64,000 nucleotides of DNA from Salinarimonas sp. (GCF_040111675.1 NZ_CP157794.1:2687501-2751500); one strand, 5' to 3'; positions 45,403 through 54,793 are shown, counted from the first letter of the stretch. Numbers and translations: made by a program. Notes: a model not told the origin generated them from the sequence alone.

Positions 45403-47361
45403 ATGTGCGGGATCGCCGGATACTTCGGAAGACTGGTTAACGCCGACGCGGCGCGCGACGCCGTCGCGCGCATGCTCGACGCCATCGCCCATCGCGGCCC
45501 GGACGGGCGCGGCGTGCGCGTGGCCGGAAACGGCGCGCTCGGCCACGTCCGTCTGTCGATCGTCGACATCGCCGGTGGCGCCCAGCCGCTGGTCGACGAG
45601 GCGGCGGACGTCGCGATCAGCTTCAACGGCGAGATCTTCAACCACGAGGAGCTGCGCCGCGACCTCGAAGCCCGCGGCCACCGCTTCCGCACCCGCTCGG
45701 ACACCGAGGTGATCCTGCGCCTCTATCTCGAGAAGGGCGCGGATTGCCTCGCGGAGCTCAACGGCGATTTCGCCTTCGCCATCCAGGACGGGCGCAGCCG
45801 AACCCTGCTCATGGCCCGCGATCGCATGGGCGTGCGCCCGCTCTACTGGGTTCGCGGCCGCGACGGCCTGAGCTTCGCCTCCGAGATCAAGGCCCTCCTC
45901 GCCTGCGGCGCGGCGTCGGGCCGGCTCGACCCGCTCGGGCTCGCCGACGTGTTCACGCTGTGGCTGCCGCTCGCGCCGCGCACCCTCTTCGCCGACGTGA
46001 ACGAATTGCCGCCCGGCCACATGCTGGTTGCGACGCCGGACAGCGTGCGCGTCTCGCGCTGGTGGGCGCCGTCCTACCCGACCCTGGAGGAAGACGCCGC
46101 CGCCCGCCGCAGCGAAGGCGCGATCGCGGAGGAGGTCGCCGCCCTCCTCGCCGACGCGACCCGGCTGCGCCTGCGCGCCGACGTGCCGGTGGGGGCCTAC
46201 CTCTCCGGCGGGCTCGATTCCTCCATCGTCTCGTCCCTCGCGGCCGACGAGGTGGCCGAGCGGCTGCGCACCTTCTCGGTGACGTTCGAGAGCGCCGAGT
46301 TCGACGAGAGCGCCTTCCAGGAGGCCATGGTCGGGGCGCTCGGCACGGCGCACGACGCGACCCTCTGCCGGGGCGCGGATATCGCCGCCGACTTTTCCGA
46401 GGTGGTCCGCGCCGCCGAGCGGCCGATCCTGCGCACGGCGCCGGCGCCTCTCTACAAGCTCGCCCGGCACGTGCGCGAGAGCGGCTACAAGGTCGTCCTC
46501 ACCGGCGAGGGCGCGGACGAGCTCTTCGGGGGCTACGACATCTTCAAGGAAGCGAAGATCCGCTCCTTTTGCGCGCGCCGCCCCGAGTCGCGCCTGCGCC
46601 CGCTCCTCTTCCGCCGGCTCTACCCGTACCTTCCGGCGCTGCAGGCGCAGAGCCCGGCCTATCTGAACGCCTTCTTCGGCATGGCGCTCGACCGCGCCGG
46701 AGACCCGCTGTTCTCGCATCTGCCGCGCTTCACCACGACGGCGCGCACGCAAGGCTTCTTCTCGCCGGAGCTGAAGCGGCTCGTGGGCGATTACGACCCG
46801 CTGCAGGCCCTGCGCGAGAGCCTGCCCGAGGCCTTCCACGGCTGGCACCCGCTCGCGCAGGCGCAGTATCTCGAGACCGCGCATCTGCTGCCCGGCTACA
46901 TCCTCTCCGCCCAGGGCGACCGGGTGTCGATGGCGCATGCCGTGGAGGGGCGCTTCCCCTTCCTCGACCCGCGCGTCGTCGACGCGGCGGCGCGGATCCC
47001 GGCGCGGCTGAAGCTCAAGGGGCTGCGCGAGAAGCACATCCTGCGCGCGGCGCTCGGCCACCGCGTGCCGGCCGCGATCGGCGACCGCCCGAAGCAGCCC
47101 TACCGCGCGCCCGACAGCGCCGCCTTCTTCGGCGCGGAGCAACCCGCTTTCGTCCGCGAGCGGCTCTCGCCCGCGGCGCTCGCCGAGACGGGCCTGTTCC
47201 ATCAGGGAGCCGTCGGCAAGCTCGTCTCCAAATGCGAGGCGGGCGGGGCGATGGGCTTCAAGGACAACATGGCGCTCGTCGGCGTGCTGTCGACGCAGCT
47301 GTTCCACCAGCACTTCCTCGCCGGCGCGCGCGGCCGCCCCGATGCGGCGCTCGGCGCCTGA
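45403..47361 (+). CDS. asnB: Asparagine synthetase-like amidotransferase (glutamine-hydrolysing)
   Basis: A 652-residue class II amidotransferase. Cys2 in MCGIAGYFG is the glutaminase nucleophile, and SFNGEIFNHEELR marks glutamine binding. The ATP-pyrophosphatase motif SGGLDSS is near residue 270 and LTGEGADELFGGY near 370. GGGAGG lies upstream of the ATG at 45403. It uses glutamine and ATP to amidate a carboxylate. In this operon, with a carrier protein and acyl ligase, the substrate is more likely a pathway intermediate than aspartate itself; that is an inference. Confidence 0.93.
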   Translation: MCGIAGYFGRLVNADAARDAVARMLDAIAHRGPDGRGVRVAGNGALGHVRLSIVDIAGGAQPLVDEAADVAISFNGEIFNHEELRRDLEARGHRFRTRSDTEVILRLYLEKGADCLAELNGDFAFAIQDGRSRTLLMARDRMGVRPLYWVRGRDGLSFASEIKALLACGAASGRLDPLGLADVFTLWLPLAPRTLFADVNELPPGHMLVATPDSVRVSRWWAPSYPTLEEDAAARRSEGAIAEEVAALLADATRLRLRADVPVGAYLSGGLDSSIVSSLAADEVAERLRTFSVTFESAEFDESAFQEAMVGALGTAHDATLCRGADIAADFSEVVRAAERPILRTAPAPLYKLARHVRESGYKVVLTGEGADELFGGYDIFKEAKIRSFCARRPESRLRPLLFRRLYPYLPALQAQSPAYLNAFFGMALDRAGDPLFSHLPRFTTTARTQGFFSPELKRLVGDYDPLQALRESLPEAFHGWHPLAQAQYLETAHLLPGYILSAQGDRVSMAHAVEGRFPFLDPRVVDAAARIPARLKLKGLREKHILRAALGHRVPAAIGDRPKQPYRAPDSAAFFGAEQPAFVRERLSPAALAETGLFHQGAVGKLVSKCEAGGAMGFKDNMALVGVLSTQLFHQHFLAGARGRPDAALGA

Positions 47362-47394
47362 ACTTCTCCAACCCGACCCCGAGAGGCTGACACC

Positions 47395-47655
47395 ATGACC
47401 ATCGAGACGCAGATCCGCGGCTTCATCGCCGAGAACTTCCTCTTCACCGACGACGCGAGCGGCCTCGATGCCGAGGCCTCGCTGCTCGAGCAGGGCCTGA
47501 TCGACTCGACCGGCGTGCTCGAGCTGGTCGCCTTCCTCGAGGACCGCCTCGGGCTCTCCGTCGCCGACGCCGAGATCGTGCCGGAGAACCTCGACAGCGT
47601 CGCGGCGCTCGTCGCCTTCGTGGCGCGCAAGCAGCAGGCCGCCGCGGCGGCGTGA
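47395..47655 (+). CDS. Dedicated acyl carrier protein
   Basis: An 86-residue acidic carrier protein. The phosphopantetheine serine lies in QGLIDSTGVLELVAF, close to the usual DSL motif but with a threonine after the serine. The C-terminus adds an alanine-rich tail. Its start has GAGAGG upstream. It is a pathway-specific carrier, not fatty-acid AcpP, judged by divergence and context. The next gene's alternative GTG start overlaps its stop. Confidence 0.9.
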   Translation: MTIETQIRGFIAENFLFTDDASGLDAEASLLEQGLIDSTGVLELVAFLEDRLGLSVADAEIVPENLDSVAALVAFVARKQQAAAAA

Positions 47656-47678
47656 ACCCCGGGATCGGAGGGACGACG

Positions 47679-49220
47679 ATGCGGATCGAGCGGCATCTCG
47701 AGGAGAGCGCCCGGCGCTTCCCGGACAAGACGGCGCTGGTCGCCGGGGGCGTGCGGACGAGCTACGCCGCGCTGGAGGACGAGGCGGCGCGCCTCGCGGC
47801 TTCCCTCGTCGCGGGCGGCGTCTCCCGCGGCGACCGCGTCGTCGTCTTCGCCGACAATTGCCGCGAGGCGGTGGTCGCGCTCTACGCCGCGGCCAAGGCG
47901 GGCGCGTGCTTCAGCGTGATCAACGCCTCGACCAAGTCCGACAAGCTCGCCCTGATCCTCGCCGATTGCGAGCCGACGGCGCTCGTCACGCAGAGGAAGC
48001 TCGCCGCGACCGCCCGGGCGGCCCTGGAAGGCGCGCCTTCGGTGGCCTGCGTGATCGTCGCCGACGGCGGCGCGGCGGAGATCCCGGGCGCCCTCGCCTA
48101 CGAGGCCGCTTCGGCGGCCGAGCGGGCGCCCCTGCCCTCCCCGGGCATCGTCCTCGACCTCGCAATGCTGGTCTACACGTCGGGCTCCACGGGACGGCCC
48201 AAGGGCGTGATGATGACGCACCAGACGGTGCACGCCGCCGCGTCCTCGATCACGACCTATCTCGAGAACACGCCCGACGACGTCATCCTCTGCGCGCTGC
48301 CGATCTCCTTCGACTACGGCCTCTACCAGGTGCTGATGTCGGTGATGGTGGGCGCGACGCTGGTGCTGGAGAAGGGCTTCGCCTTCCCGCAGGCGGTGCT
48401 GAACCGCGTGCGCGAGGAGAAGGTCACCGGCTTCCCCCTGGTGCCGACCATGGCGGCGCTGCTCCTCGCCATGCGCGACCTCGAGCCCGGCTCGCTGCCC
48501 GGCCTGCGCTACGTCTCGAACACGGCGGCCGCGCTGCCGCCTGCGCATATCGAGCGGCTGCAGGCGCTCCTGCCGACGACGCGGATCTACTCGATGTACG
48601 GGCTCACCGAGTGCAAGCGCTGCACCTGGCTGCCGCCCGAGGAGCTGACGCGGCGCCCCGGCTCCGTCGGCGTCGCGATCCCGGGCACGGAGGCGTTCGT
48701 CGTCGACGACGCGGGGCGGCCCGTGGCGCCGGGCGAGGTCGGAGAGCTCGTCATCCGCGGCCCGCACGTGATGAAGGGCTATTGGCGCAACGAGGAGGCC
48801 ACGAACGCCGCCCTGCGCCCCGGCCCCTTCCCCTGGGAAAAGGTGCTCTACACGGGCGACCTCTTCCGCACCGACGCCGACGGGTTCCTCTACTTCGTCG
48901 CGCGCAAGGACGACATCATCAAGACCCGCGGCGAGAAGGTCGCGCCGAAGGAGGTCGAGAGCGTCCTCTACATGCTCGACGGCGTGCGCGAGGCGACCGT
49001 GATCGGCGTGCCGCACCCGGTGCTCGGCCAGGCGCTGAAGGCGCTCGTCGCGCTCGAGCCCGGCGTCGCGCTCGACGCGCGCGCCGTCGTCCGCCACTGC
49101 GCCAGGCACCTCGAGGATTTCATGGTCCCGAGCGAGGTCACTTTCGTCGCCGAGCTGCCCAAGACCACCACCGGCAAGATCAGCCGCCGCGAGGCCGCGA
49201 CGCTGATCGCCGCCGAGTGA
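47679..49220 (+). CDS. AMP-dependent acyl/aminoacyl ligase
   Basis: A 513-residue adenylate-forming enzyme. The core ATP loop is YTSGSTGRPKGVMM near residue 165, the A5 block YGLTECKRC near 306, and the A7 block YTGDLFR near 391. The catalytic lysine is in KTTTGKISRRE near the C-terminus. It should load an acid onto the carrier protein coded just upstream. The ATG at 47679 follows GGAGGGA; a GTG at 47652 would add nine residues. The substrate is unknown; binding-pocket comparison would be needed. Confidence 0.92.
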   Translation: MRIERHLEESARRFPDKTALVAGGVRTSYAALEDEAARLAASLVAGGVSRGDRVVVFADNCREAVVALYAAAKAGACFSVINASTKSDKLALILADCEPTALVTQRKLAATARAALEGAPSVACVIVADGGAAEIPGALAYEAASAAERAPLPSPGIVLDLAMLVYTSGSTGRPKGVMMTHQTVHAAASSITTYLENTPDDVILCALPISFDYGLYQVLMSVMVGATLVLEKGFAFPQAVLNRVREEKVTGFPLVPTMAALLLAMRDLEPGSLPGLRYVSNTAAALPPAHIERLQALLPTTRIYSMYGLTECKRCTWLPPEELTRRPGSVGVAIPGTEAFVVDDAGRPVAPGEVGELVIRGPHVMKGYWRNEEATNAALRPGPFPWEKVLYTGDLFRTDADGFLYFVARKDDIIKTRGEKVAPKEVESVLYMLDGVREATVIGVPHPVLGQALKALVALEPGVALDARAVVRHCARHLEDFMVPSEVTFVAELPKTTTGKISRREAATLIAAE

Positions 49221-49248
49221 GCCCGAAACCGAGAGAGAGGAGGCCGTC

Positions 49249-50250
49249 ATGCGCCCCGACAGCTACGCCGTCCCGCCCTTCACGCGCGACGCGCTCGCGC
49301 TCGATCCCGCCTACGAGATCGCCCGCATCGCCGGCTCGCTCACGGGGCAGGTGCGCCGGCGGCTGAAGAAGCGCGGCATCGTGCTCGGCCTCTCGGGCGG
49401 GATCGACTCCTCCGTCACGGCGGGCCTCGCGGTCGCCGCGCTCGGCGCGGACCGGGTGCTCGGCGTGCTGATGCCCGAGCGCGACTCGGATCCCGAGAGC
49501 CTGCGCCTCGGGCGCCTGGTGGCGGAGCGCTTCGGGATCGAGACGGTGGTCGAGGACATCGCGCCGATGCTCGACGCCGCCGGCTGCTACGCGCGGCGCG
49601 ACGCCGCGATCCGCGAGATCGTGCCGGCGTTCGGCCCGGGCTGGGGCTGCAAGGTCGTGCTCGACCCGGACTTCCGGGCGCGGGGCTACAACCTGTCCTC
49701 GCTGGTCGTGCGGTCTCCCGAGGGCGTCGAGAGCCGCCACCGGCTGCCGCTCGCCCCCTACCAGGCGATCATCGCGGCGGCGAACATGAAGCAGCGCACC
49801 CGCAAGCAGCTGGAGTACTACCACGCCGACCGGCTGAACTACGCGGTGGCCGGCACGCCGAACCGGCTCGAATACGAGCTCGGCTTCTTCGTCAAGAACG
49901 GCGACGGCGCCGCCGACGTGAAGCCGATCGCGCATCTCTACAAGACCCAGGTCTACCAGCTCGCCGCCTATCTCGGGGTGCCGGACGAGATCCGCTCGCG
50001 TCCGCCGACCACGGACACGTGGTCCATGCCGCAGAGCCAGGAGGAATTCTACTTCGCCGCCGACACGGCGACGATGGACCTGTGCCTCTACGCACTCGAC
50101 GCCCGGGTGCCGGCGGAGCAGGTCGCGGCGGCGGCGCAGATCACCGTCGCGCAGGTCGAGGCCGTGTGGCGGGACATCGCCGGCAAGCGCAAGGTGGCGT
50201 CCGTTCTGCTCGCGCCCCCCATCACGGTCGAGCCTCTCGTCCGAACCTGA
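49249..50250 (+). CDS. NAD-synthase-like amide ligase
   Basis: A 333-residue protein of the NAD synthase/ATP-pyrophosphatase family. LGLSGGIDSSVTAG (residue 49) is the P-loop and GTPNRLEYELGFFVKNGDGA matches the NadE active-site region. It lacks the glutaminase domain of long NadE. In this operon it more likely forms an amide on a pathway intermediate than housekeeping NAD, though a true ammonia-dependent NadE cannot be excluded. AGAGAGGAGG lies upstream. Confidence 0.82.
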   Translation: MRPDSYAVPPFTRDALALDPAYEIARIAGSLTGQVRRRLKKRGIVLGLSGGIDSSVTAGLAVAALGADRVLGVLMPERDSDPESLRLGRLVAERFGIETVVEDIAPMLDAAGCYARRDAAIREIVPAFGPGWGCKVVLDPDFRARGYNLSSLVVRSPEGVESRHRLPLAPYQAIIAAANMKQRTRKQLEYYHADRLNYAVAGTPNRLEYELGFFVKNGDGAADVKPIAHLYKTQVYQLAAYLGVPDEIRSRPPTTDTWSMPQSQEEFYFAADTATMDLCLYALDARVPAEQVAAAAQITVAQVEAVWRDIAGKRKVASVLLAPPITVEPLVRT

Positions 50251-50261
50251 GGAGAGCCGCC

Positions 50262-50996
50262 ATGAACGCGCCCGCCATGAACGCCCTCGCCATGAATGCC
50301 GCCGTCGCCGATCGCACGCCGTCCGCCTCGCATGCGCCCGGAACGGCCCTGTTCATGGGCCTGCCCTTCCCGCCCCAGGCCGACGTGCTCGCGCCGCGCG
50401 CCGAGACCGAGCTCCTCGCCCGCACGGCGCTCGCCGCCATCGAGGCGCGCGCAGGGACGGTGCGCGTCGTCGACATGTGCTGCGGCTCGGGCAACGTCGC
50501 CATCGCGCTCGCCCACCACGCGCCGCGGGCCCGGGTCGCCGCCTGCGACCTGACGGCCGGCGCGGTTTCCGCGGCCCGGGCCAATGCCGAGCGGCTCGGC
50601 GTCGCGGATCGCGTCGAGGTGCTGCGCGGGGATCTGTTCGCGCCCCTCGCCGGGCGCTGGCTGGAGGGCCGGGTCGACCTCGTCGTCTGCAACCCGCCCT
50701 ACATCTCGACGGGCCGGCTCGCCGGCGACCGCGCGCATCTCGTGGAGCGCGAGCCGCGCGAGGCCTTCGACGGCGGCCCCTACGGCATCTCGATCCTGCA
50801 GCGGCTGGCGCGGGAGGCGATCCCGTTCCTCGCGCCCGGCGGCGTCCTCGCCTTCGAGTTCGGCCACGGCCAGGAGCGCCAGGTGACCCGCCTGCTCGAG
50901 CGCGCGGCCGCCTACGACGACATCCGGCTCGTCGCCGACGAGACCGGCGCGCCGCGCGTCGCCCGGGCCCGTCGACGCGAGGGAGACGCCGTATGA
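50262..50996 (+). CDS. HemK/PrmC-like class I methyltransferase
   Basis: A 244-residue SAM-dependent methyltransferase. VVDMCCGSGNVAIAL is the SAM loop (motif I) and VVCNPPYIST near residue 143 is the amide-N-methyltransferase motif shared with PrmC/HemK. The N-terminal 40 residues contain three near-identical MNA repeats (MNAPAMNALAMNAAV), probably from slipped codons. It may methylate an amide nitrogen made by the two amidating enzymes encoded upstream. Overlaps the next gene by 4 bp. Confidence 0.85.
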   Translation: MNAPAMNALAMNAAVADRTPSASHAPGTALFMGLPFPPQADVLAPRAETELLARTALAAIEARAGTVRVVDMCCGSGNVAIALAHHAPRARVAACDLTAGAVSAARANAERLGVADRVEVLRGDLFAPLAGRWLEGRVDLVVCNPPYISTGRLAGDRAHLVEREPREAFDGGPYGISILQRLAREAIPFLAPGGVLAFEFGHGQERQVTRLLERAAAYDDIRLVADETGAPRVARARRREGDAV

Positions 50997-52117
50997 TCCG
51001 TCTCGTCCACGACGACGCGAAGGCGCCGGCGGGCGCGAGCGACATAAGCCCGATCGCCCGGGAGGACGTGCCGGCCGTCGCGGCGCTCTTCCGCAAGACC
51101 TTCGGCCGCGCGGACGGGTCGGGCGACGGCGCGCTCGAAGCCTATATCGAGCGGCTCTTCGTCGAGCCGCTCGAGGCCGAGCCGGAGATCGCCTCCCTCG
51201 TCCACCGCACCGAGGCCGGCTCGGTCGACGGCTTCGTCGGCGTGATCGCGATGCCGTTCGTGGTGGACGGCGCGATGCGTCGCGCCGCCTTCTGCGGCGC
51301 GCTGATGGTCGCCGACGCCACGCGCGACCCGCTCGCCGGCGCGAAGCTGCTGCGCACCTTCCTCAACGGCCCGCAGGATCTGTCGCTCAGCGAGACGGCG
51401 AACGCGATCTCGGAGGGGATGTGGCGGCGCCTGCGCGGGACGGTGCTGCCCGCCTACAGCCTGGAATGGATCCGCGTCTTCCGGCCGGTCGCCTTCGCAC
51501 ATGCCGTCGCGGCGGCGAAACGGCCCGCCCTGCGCCGGCTTCGCGGCCTCGCCGTGCCCCTCGACGCGCTGGCCCGCCGCGCCATGCCGGCTCTCGCCGC
51601 GAGCGCCTGCACGGAGGAGGAGATCGTCGACGACGCGGCCTTCGCGGCGCTGCTGGAGCGCTTCACCGCGCAAGCCGCCGCCCGCCCGGCCTGGTCCGAG
51701 ATGGATCTCGACCGCATGATCGAGGACGCGCGCTCCAAGGCGCGCTACGGGGCGATGACCCGCCGGCTGGTACGCCGTGGCGCCATGCCGATCGGGCTCT
51801 ACGTCCGTCACGCGGAGCCCGGCGGGATCGGGCACGTGCTCCAGATCGCCGCCGCGCCCGGCCGCATGCAGGACGTCATCGACCGCCTCTTCGCCAGCGC
51901 GGCGGAGGAGGGCCTCGCGGGCCTGCGCGGGCGCTCGCAGCCGGCGATCCTCGAGGCCGTGCTCACCCGCGGCTGCGCCTACGCGCACCGGGCCTCTACG
52001 CTGGTGCATGCGCGCGACCAAGCCCTGATCGAGCCGTTCCTCGCCGGGCGCGCCTTCGTCAACGGCTTCGCCGGCGAGAGCTGGACGCGCCTCATCGGCG
52101 ACGACCTCGCCGGCTGA
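50993..52117 (+). CDS. Large GNAT-like acyltransferase candidate
   Basis: A 374-residue protein. Residues 15-150 show the general layout of a GNAT domain (SPIAREDVPAVAALFRKTFG, then the strand-rich VDGFVGVIAMPFVV). The C-terminal half repeats a similar pattern (GGIGHVLQIAAAPGRMQDVI), suggesting a double GNAT. No acetyl-CoA loop is fully convincing, so the assignment is tentative. It is the last gene of the asnB operon and overlaps the methyltransferase. Confidence 0.65.
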   Translation: MIRLVHDDAKAPAGASDISPIAREDVPAVAALFRKTFGRADGSGDGALEAYIERLFVEPLEAEPEIASLVHRTEAGSVDGFVGVIAMPFVVDGAMRRAAFCGALMVADATRDPLAGAKLLRTFLNGPQDLSLSETANAISEGMWRRLRGTVLPAYSLEWIRVFRPVAFAHAVAAAKRPALRRLRGLAVPLDALARRAMPALAASACTEEEIVDDAAFAALLERFTAQAAARPAWSEMDLDRMIEDARSKARYGAMTRRLVRRGAMPIGLYVRHAEPGGIGHVLQIAAAPGRMQDVIDRLFASAAEEGLAGLRGRSQPAILEAVLTRGCAYAHRASTLVHARDQALIEPFLAGRAFVNGFAGESWTRLIGDDLAG

Positions 52118-52181
52118 CGGGAGCAACCGCCCGCCCGGGCTCCGCATTGTCCCACCGCGGGGGCGAGGGGACGCGGGGCGG

Positions 52182-54059
52182 ATGACGGCGATCGACGACA
52201 GGACGGAGGCGGAGGCGGCCGCGCGCGCCGCCCTCTCCCCGGAGCGCGCGGACTACCCGCCGATCGGCGCCTACGGGCTCGTCGGCGACGGGCGCAGCTG
52301 CGCGCTCGTCGGGCGCGACGGCTCGATCGACTGGCTCTGCTGGCCCGACTTCCACAGCCCCTCGCTGTTCGCCGCCCTGCTCGACCGCCGCCGCGGCGGG
52401 CGCTTCCGCGTCGGCCCGGTCGCGCCGGCGCGGCGGATCGTGCGGCGCTACCTGCCCGGGACGGCCGTGCTGGAGACCGTCTTCACCACCGACGACGGCG
52501 TCGTGCGGCTGCTCGACTTCATGGCGATCCGCGAGAACGTCGCGCTGGAGCCGCTGCGCGAGCTCGTGCGCATCGTCGAGGCGACGGAGGGCGCGCCCGA
52601 GGTCGCCGCGATCTTCGCCCCTCGACCGGACTACGCCGGTGCGTCCGCCGCGATCGGCGATCGGAGCGGGGTCGCCCTCTCCTGCGTCACCGGCGAGGGC
52701 GCCGCGCATCTGGTGACGGACTTTCCCCTCGCTCCCGGCGAGGTGGGCGCGCGCACGGGGCGCCTGCGCCTCCAGGCCGGCGAGCGGCGGGCCTTCTCGC
52801 TGACCTTCTCGGGCGACGACCCGGGCGTGCTCGCGCCGGTGGAGGAGGCGGACGCGACGCTCGCGCGGACCTGCGCCTATTGGCGCGGCTGGAGCGGGCG
52901 CTGCGCCTATCGCGGCCGCCATCGCGAGGCGGTGGTGCGCGCCGCGATCACGCTCGAGCTCCTCACCTTCGCGCCCTCCGGCGCGCTCCTCGCGGCGGCG
53001 ACGGCCGGCCTGCCGGAGGCGATCGGCGGCGCCCTGAACTGGGACTACCGCTATTGCTGGCTGCGGGACGCCGCCCTCGTCCTGCGCGCCTTCAGCGATC
53101 TCGGCTACCAGGAGGAGGCGACGCGCTTCATCGACTGGCTTCTGCACACGACCCGCCTCTCCGCCCCCGCGCTGAAGCCGGTCTACGACGTCTACGGCCG
53201 CCTCGACCTCGGCGAGCGCACGCTCGACCATCTCGAGGGCTATCGCGGCTCGCGGCCGGTGCGCGTCGGCAACGCCGCGCGCGGGCAGGTCCAGCTCGAC
53301 GTCTACGGCACCGTGGTGATGGCGGCCTTCGACTTCGTCGAGCGCGGCGGGACCCTGGACACGGACGCCTGCTCATACCTCGCCGGCTTCGCGGAAGTCG
53401 TTTGCCGGCAATGGCGCGAGCCCGACGACGGGATCTGGGAGGTGCGCGGGCCGCGGCGACGCCACACCCATTCGGCGCTGATGTGCTGGACCGCCCTCGA
53501 CCGGCTGATCGCGCTCGCGGACAGGGGCGTCCTCGCCATCGACCGCGAGCGGGCCGCCGCCACCCGCGCCGAGATCCGTAACGCCATCGAGACGCAGGCC
53601 TTCGACCCCGACATGCAGGCCTATTCCGGCCTGATGGACGCGCCGGCGCTCGATGCGAGCCTGCTGGTCATGGCGCGCACGCACTTCCACGCGCCGCGCG
53701 AGCCGCGCCTGTCGCGCACCCACGAGCGCCTGCGCCGGGAGCTCGGCGCGGGCCCGCTGATGCGCCGCTACGACGCGCGCTTCGACAGCCCGGCGCAGGA
53801 CGAGGCGACCTTCTGCATCTGCGCCTTCTGGGAGATCGAGTATCTCGCCCGCCGCGGCGAGGCGGCGCGGGCGGAGCGGCAGTTCGAGGCGATGCTGGGC
53901 CACGCCAACGATCTCGGCCTGTTCGCCGAGGAGACCGACGCCGCCACCGGCGAGGCGCGGGGCAACTTCCCGCAGGCCTTCGTGCATGCGGGCCTCGTCA
54001 ACGCGGCCCTGTGGATCGAGCGCGCGCGGGCGACGGGCGCGGAACGGGAGGGGCGATGA
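52182..54059 (+). CDS. Glycoside hydrolase family 15 protein (glucoamylase/trehalase-like)
   Basis: A 625-residue cytoplasmic enzyme. The N-terminal beta domain contains VGRDGSIDWLCWPDFHSPS, and the catalytic (alpha/alpha)6 barrel contains ALNWDYRYCWLRDAAL. The candidate general acid is in GIWEVRGPRRRHTHS and the candidate base in FCICAFWEIEYLARRG. GH15 bacterial members hydrolyse alpha-glucosides such as trehalose or malto-oligosaccharides. It overlaps the membrane-protein gene that follows and lies 64 bp after the asnB operon. Confidence 0.93.
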   Translation: MTAIDDRTEAEAAARAALSPERADYPPIGAYGLVGDGRSCALVGRDGSIDWLCWPDFHSPSLFAALLDRRRGGRFRVGPVAPARRIVRRYLPGTAVLETVFTTDDGVVRLLDFMAIRENVALEPLRELVRIVEATEGAPEVAAIFAPRPDYAGASAAIGDRSGVALSCVTGEGAAHLVTDFPLAPGEVGARTGRLRLQAGERRAFSLTFSGDDPGVLAPVEEADATLARTCAYWRGWSGRCAYRGRHREAVVRAAITLELLTFAPSGALLAAATAGLPEAIGGALNWDYRYCWLRDAALVLRAFSDLGYQEEATRFIDWLLHTTRLSAPALKPVYDVYGRLDLGERTLDHLEGYRGSRPVRVGNAARGQVQLDVYGTVVMAAFDFVERGGTLDTDACSYLAGFAEVVCRQWREPDDGIWEVRGPRRRHTHSALMCWTALDRLIALADRGVLAIDRERAAATRAEIRNAIETQAFDPDMQAYSGLMDAPALDASLLVMARTHFHAPREPRLSRTHERLRRELGAGPLMRRYDARFDSPAQDEATFCICAFWEIEYLARRGEAARAERQFEAMLGHANDLGLFAEETDAATGEARGNFPQAFVHAGLVNAALWIERARATGAEREGR

Positions 54060-54553
54060 TGCCGGCGCTGACCGCCATCGATCTCGAACGCTTCCTCGTC
54101 TGGGGCCTCGTCGCCACGGTGGCGATGTCGGCGATCCTGGAGGGATCGCGGCGCCTGCACTGGTCGCGCATGAGCCTGCCCTTCCTGTTCGGCACGGCGG
54201 TGACGGACACGAGCCGGCTCGCGAGCCTCGTCGGCTTCGGGCTCTACATGCTGGGCGGCTGGGTCTTCGCCTTCCTCTACGCCTGGTTCTTCGAGGCGAT
54301 CGGGCGCGCCGGGATCTGGCTCGGCGCGGCGGTCGGCGTGCTGCACGGGGCGTGGCTGCTCGTCGTCTTCCTGCCGCTCCTCGCCGAGATCCATCCGCGC
54401 ATGGCGACGGCGCGCACGGGCCTCACCCGCACCCGCCGGCTCGAGCCGCCCGGGCTCGCGGGGCTGAACTACGGCACGCGCACCCCGCTGATCACGATGG
54501 TCGGCCAGGCCGTCTACGGCGCGATCCTCGGCTTCGGCTACGGCCTCGGGTGA
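54056..54553 (+). CDS. Hypothetical membrane protein
   Basis: A 165-residue protein with four hydrophobic helices, beginning at the ATG at 54056 within the end of the GH15 gene (GGAGGGG upstream). TVAMSAILEGSRRLHWSRMSLPF and TDTSRLASLVGFGLYMLGG are distinctive but not matched to a family I know. Coupled translation suggests it works with, or is regulated with, the GH15 enzyme. Confidence 0.8.
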   Translation: MMPALTAIDLERFLVWGLVATVAMSAILEGSRRLHWSRMSLPFLFGTAVTDTSRLASLVGFGLYMLGGWVFAFLYAWFFEAIGRAGIWLGAAVGVLHGAWLLVVFLPLLAEIHPRMATARTGLTRTRRLEPPGLAGLNYGTRTPLITMVGQAVYGAILGFGYGLG

Positions 54554-54595
54554 CGCCGCCGCTCGCCATCGCGGGCGCGTTTCGGCCCAACGCCG

Positions 54596-54697
54596 TCAGC
54601 GGCGGCGGGCGCGCGCCTTCCAGGTGAAGAACGTGACCCCGCCCGCGACGGCCAGGATGACCAGGATCGCCAGGGCCCACAAGTAGAAGCCGTCCAT
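54596..54697 (-). CDS. 33-residue single-pass membrane microprotein
   Basis: A very short frame: MDGFYLWALAILVILAV, then GGVTFF and a basic end ARARRR. One membrane helix with a positive C-terminus is typical of small membrane proteins. GGGAGG lies at ideal spacing before the ATG at 54697. It is downstream of the MFS operon on the same strand but beyond a stem-loop, so it may be independent. Function unknown. Confidence 0.65.
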   Translation of the reverse strand: MDGFYLWALAILVILAVAGGVTFFTWKARARRR

Positions 54698-54758
54698 CGC
54701 GCGCCTCCCTCTCGCGTCGTTCGCGTCGCGAGGTCAACGCACGAGCATGGCGGGCGTC

Positions 54759-54793
54759 GCCCCCGGCGCGCTTTCGTCGCGCGCCGGGGGCGT
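54759..54793 (-). terminator. Stem-loop closing the peptide/MFS operon
   Basis: Perfect 13-bp GC arms (54759-54771 and 54781-54793) with a 9-nt loop begin immediately after the MFS stop codon on the minus strand. No clear T-run follows, but position and strength suggest a transcription end or mRNA 3' stabiliser. Confidence 0.6.
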
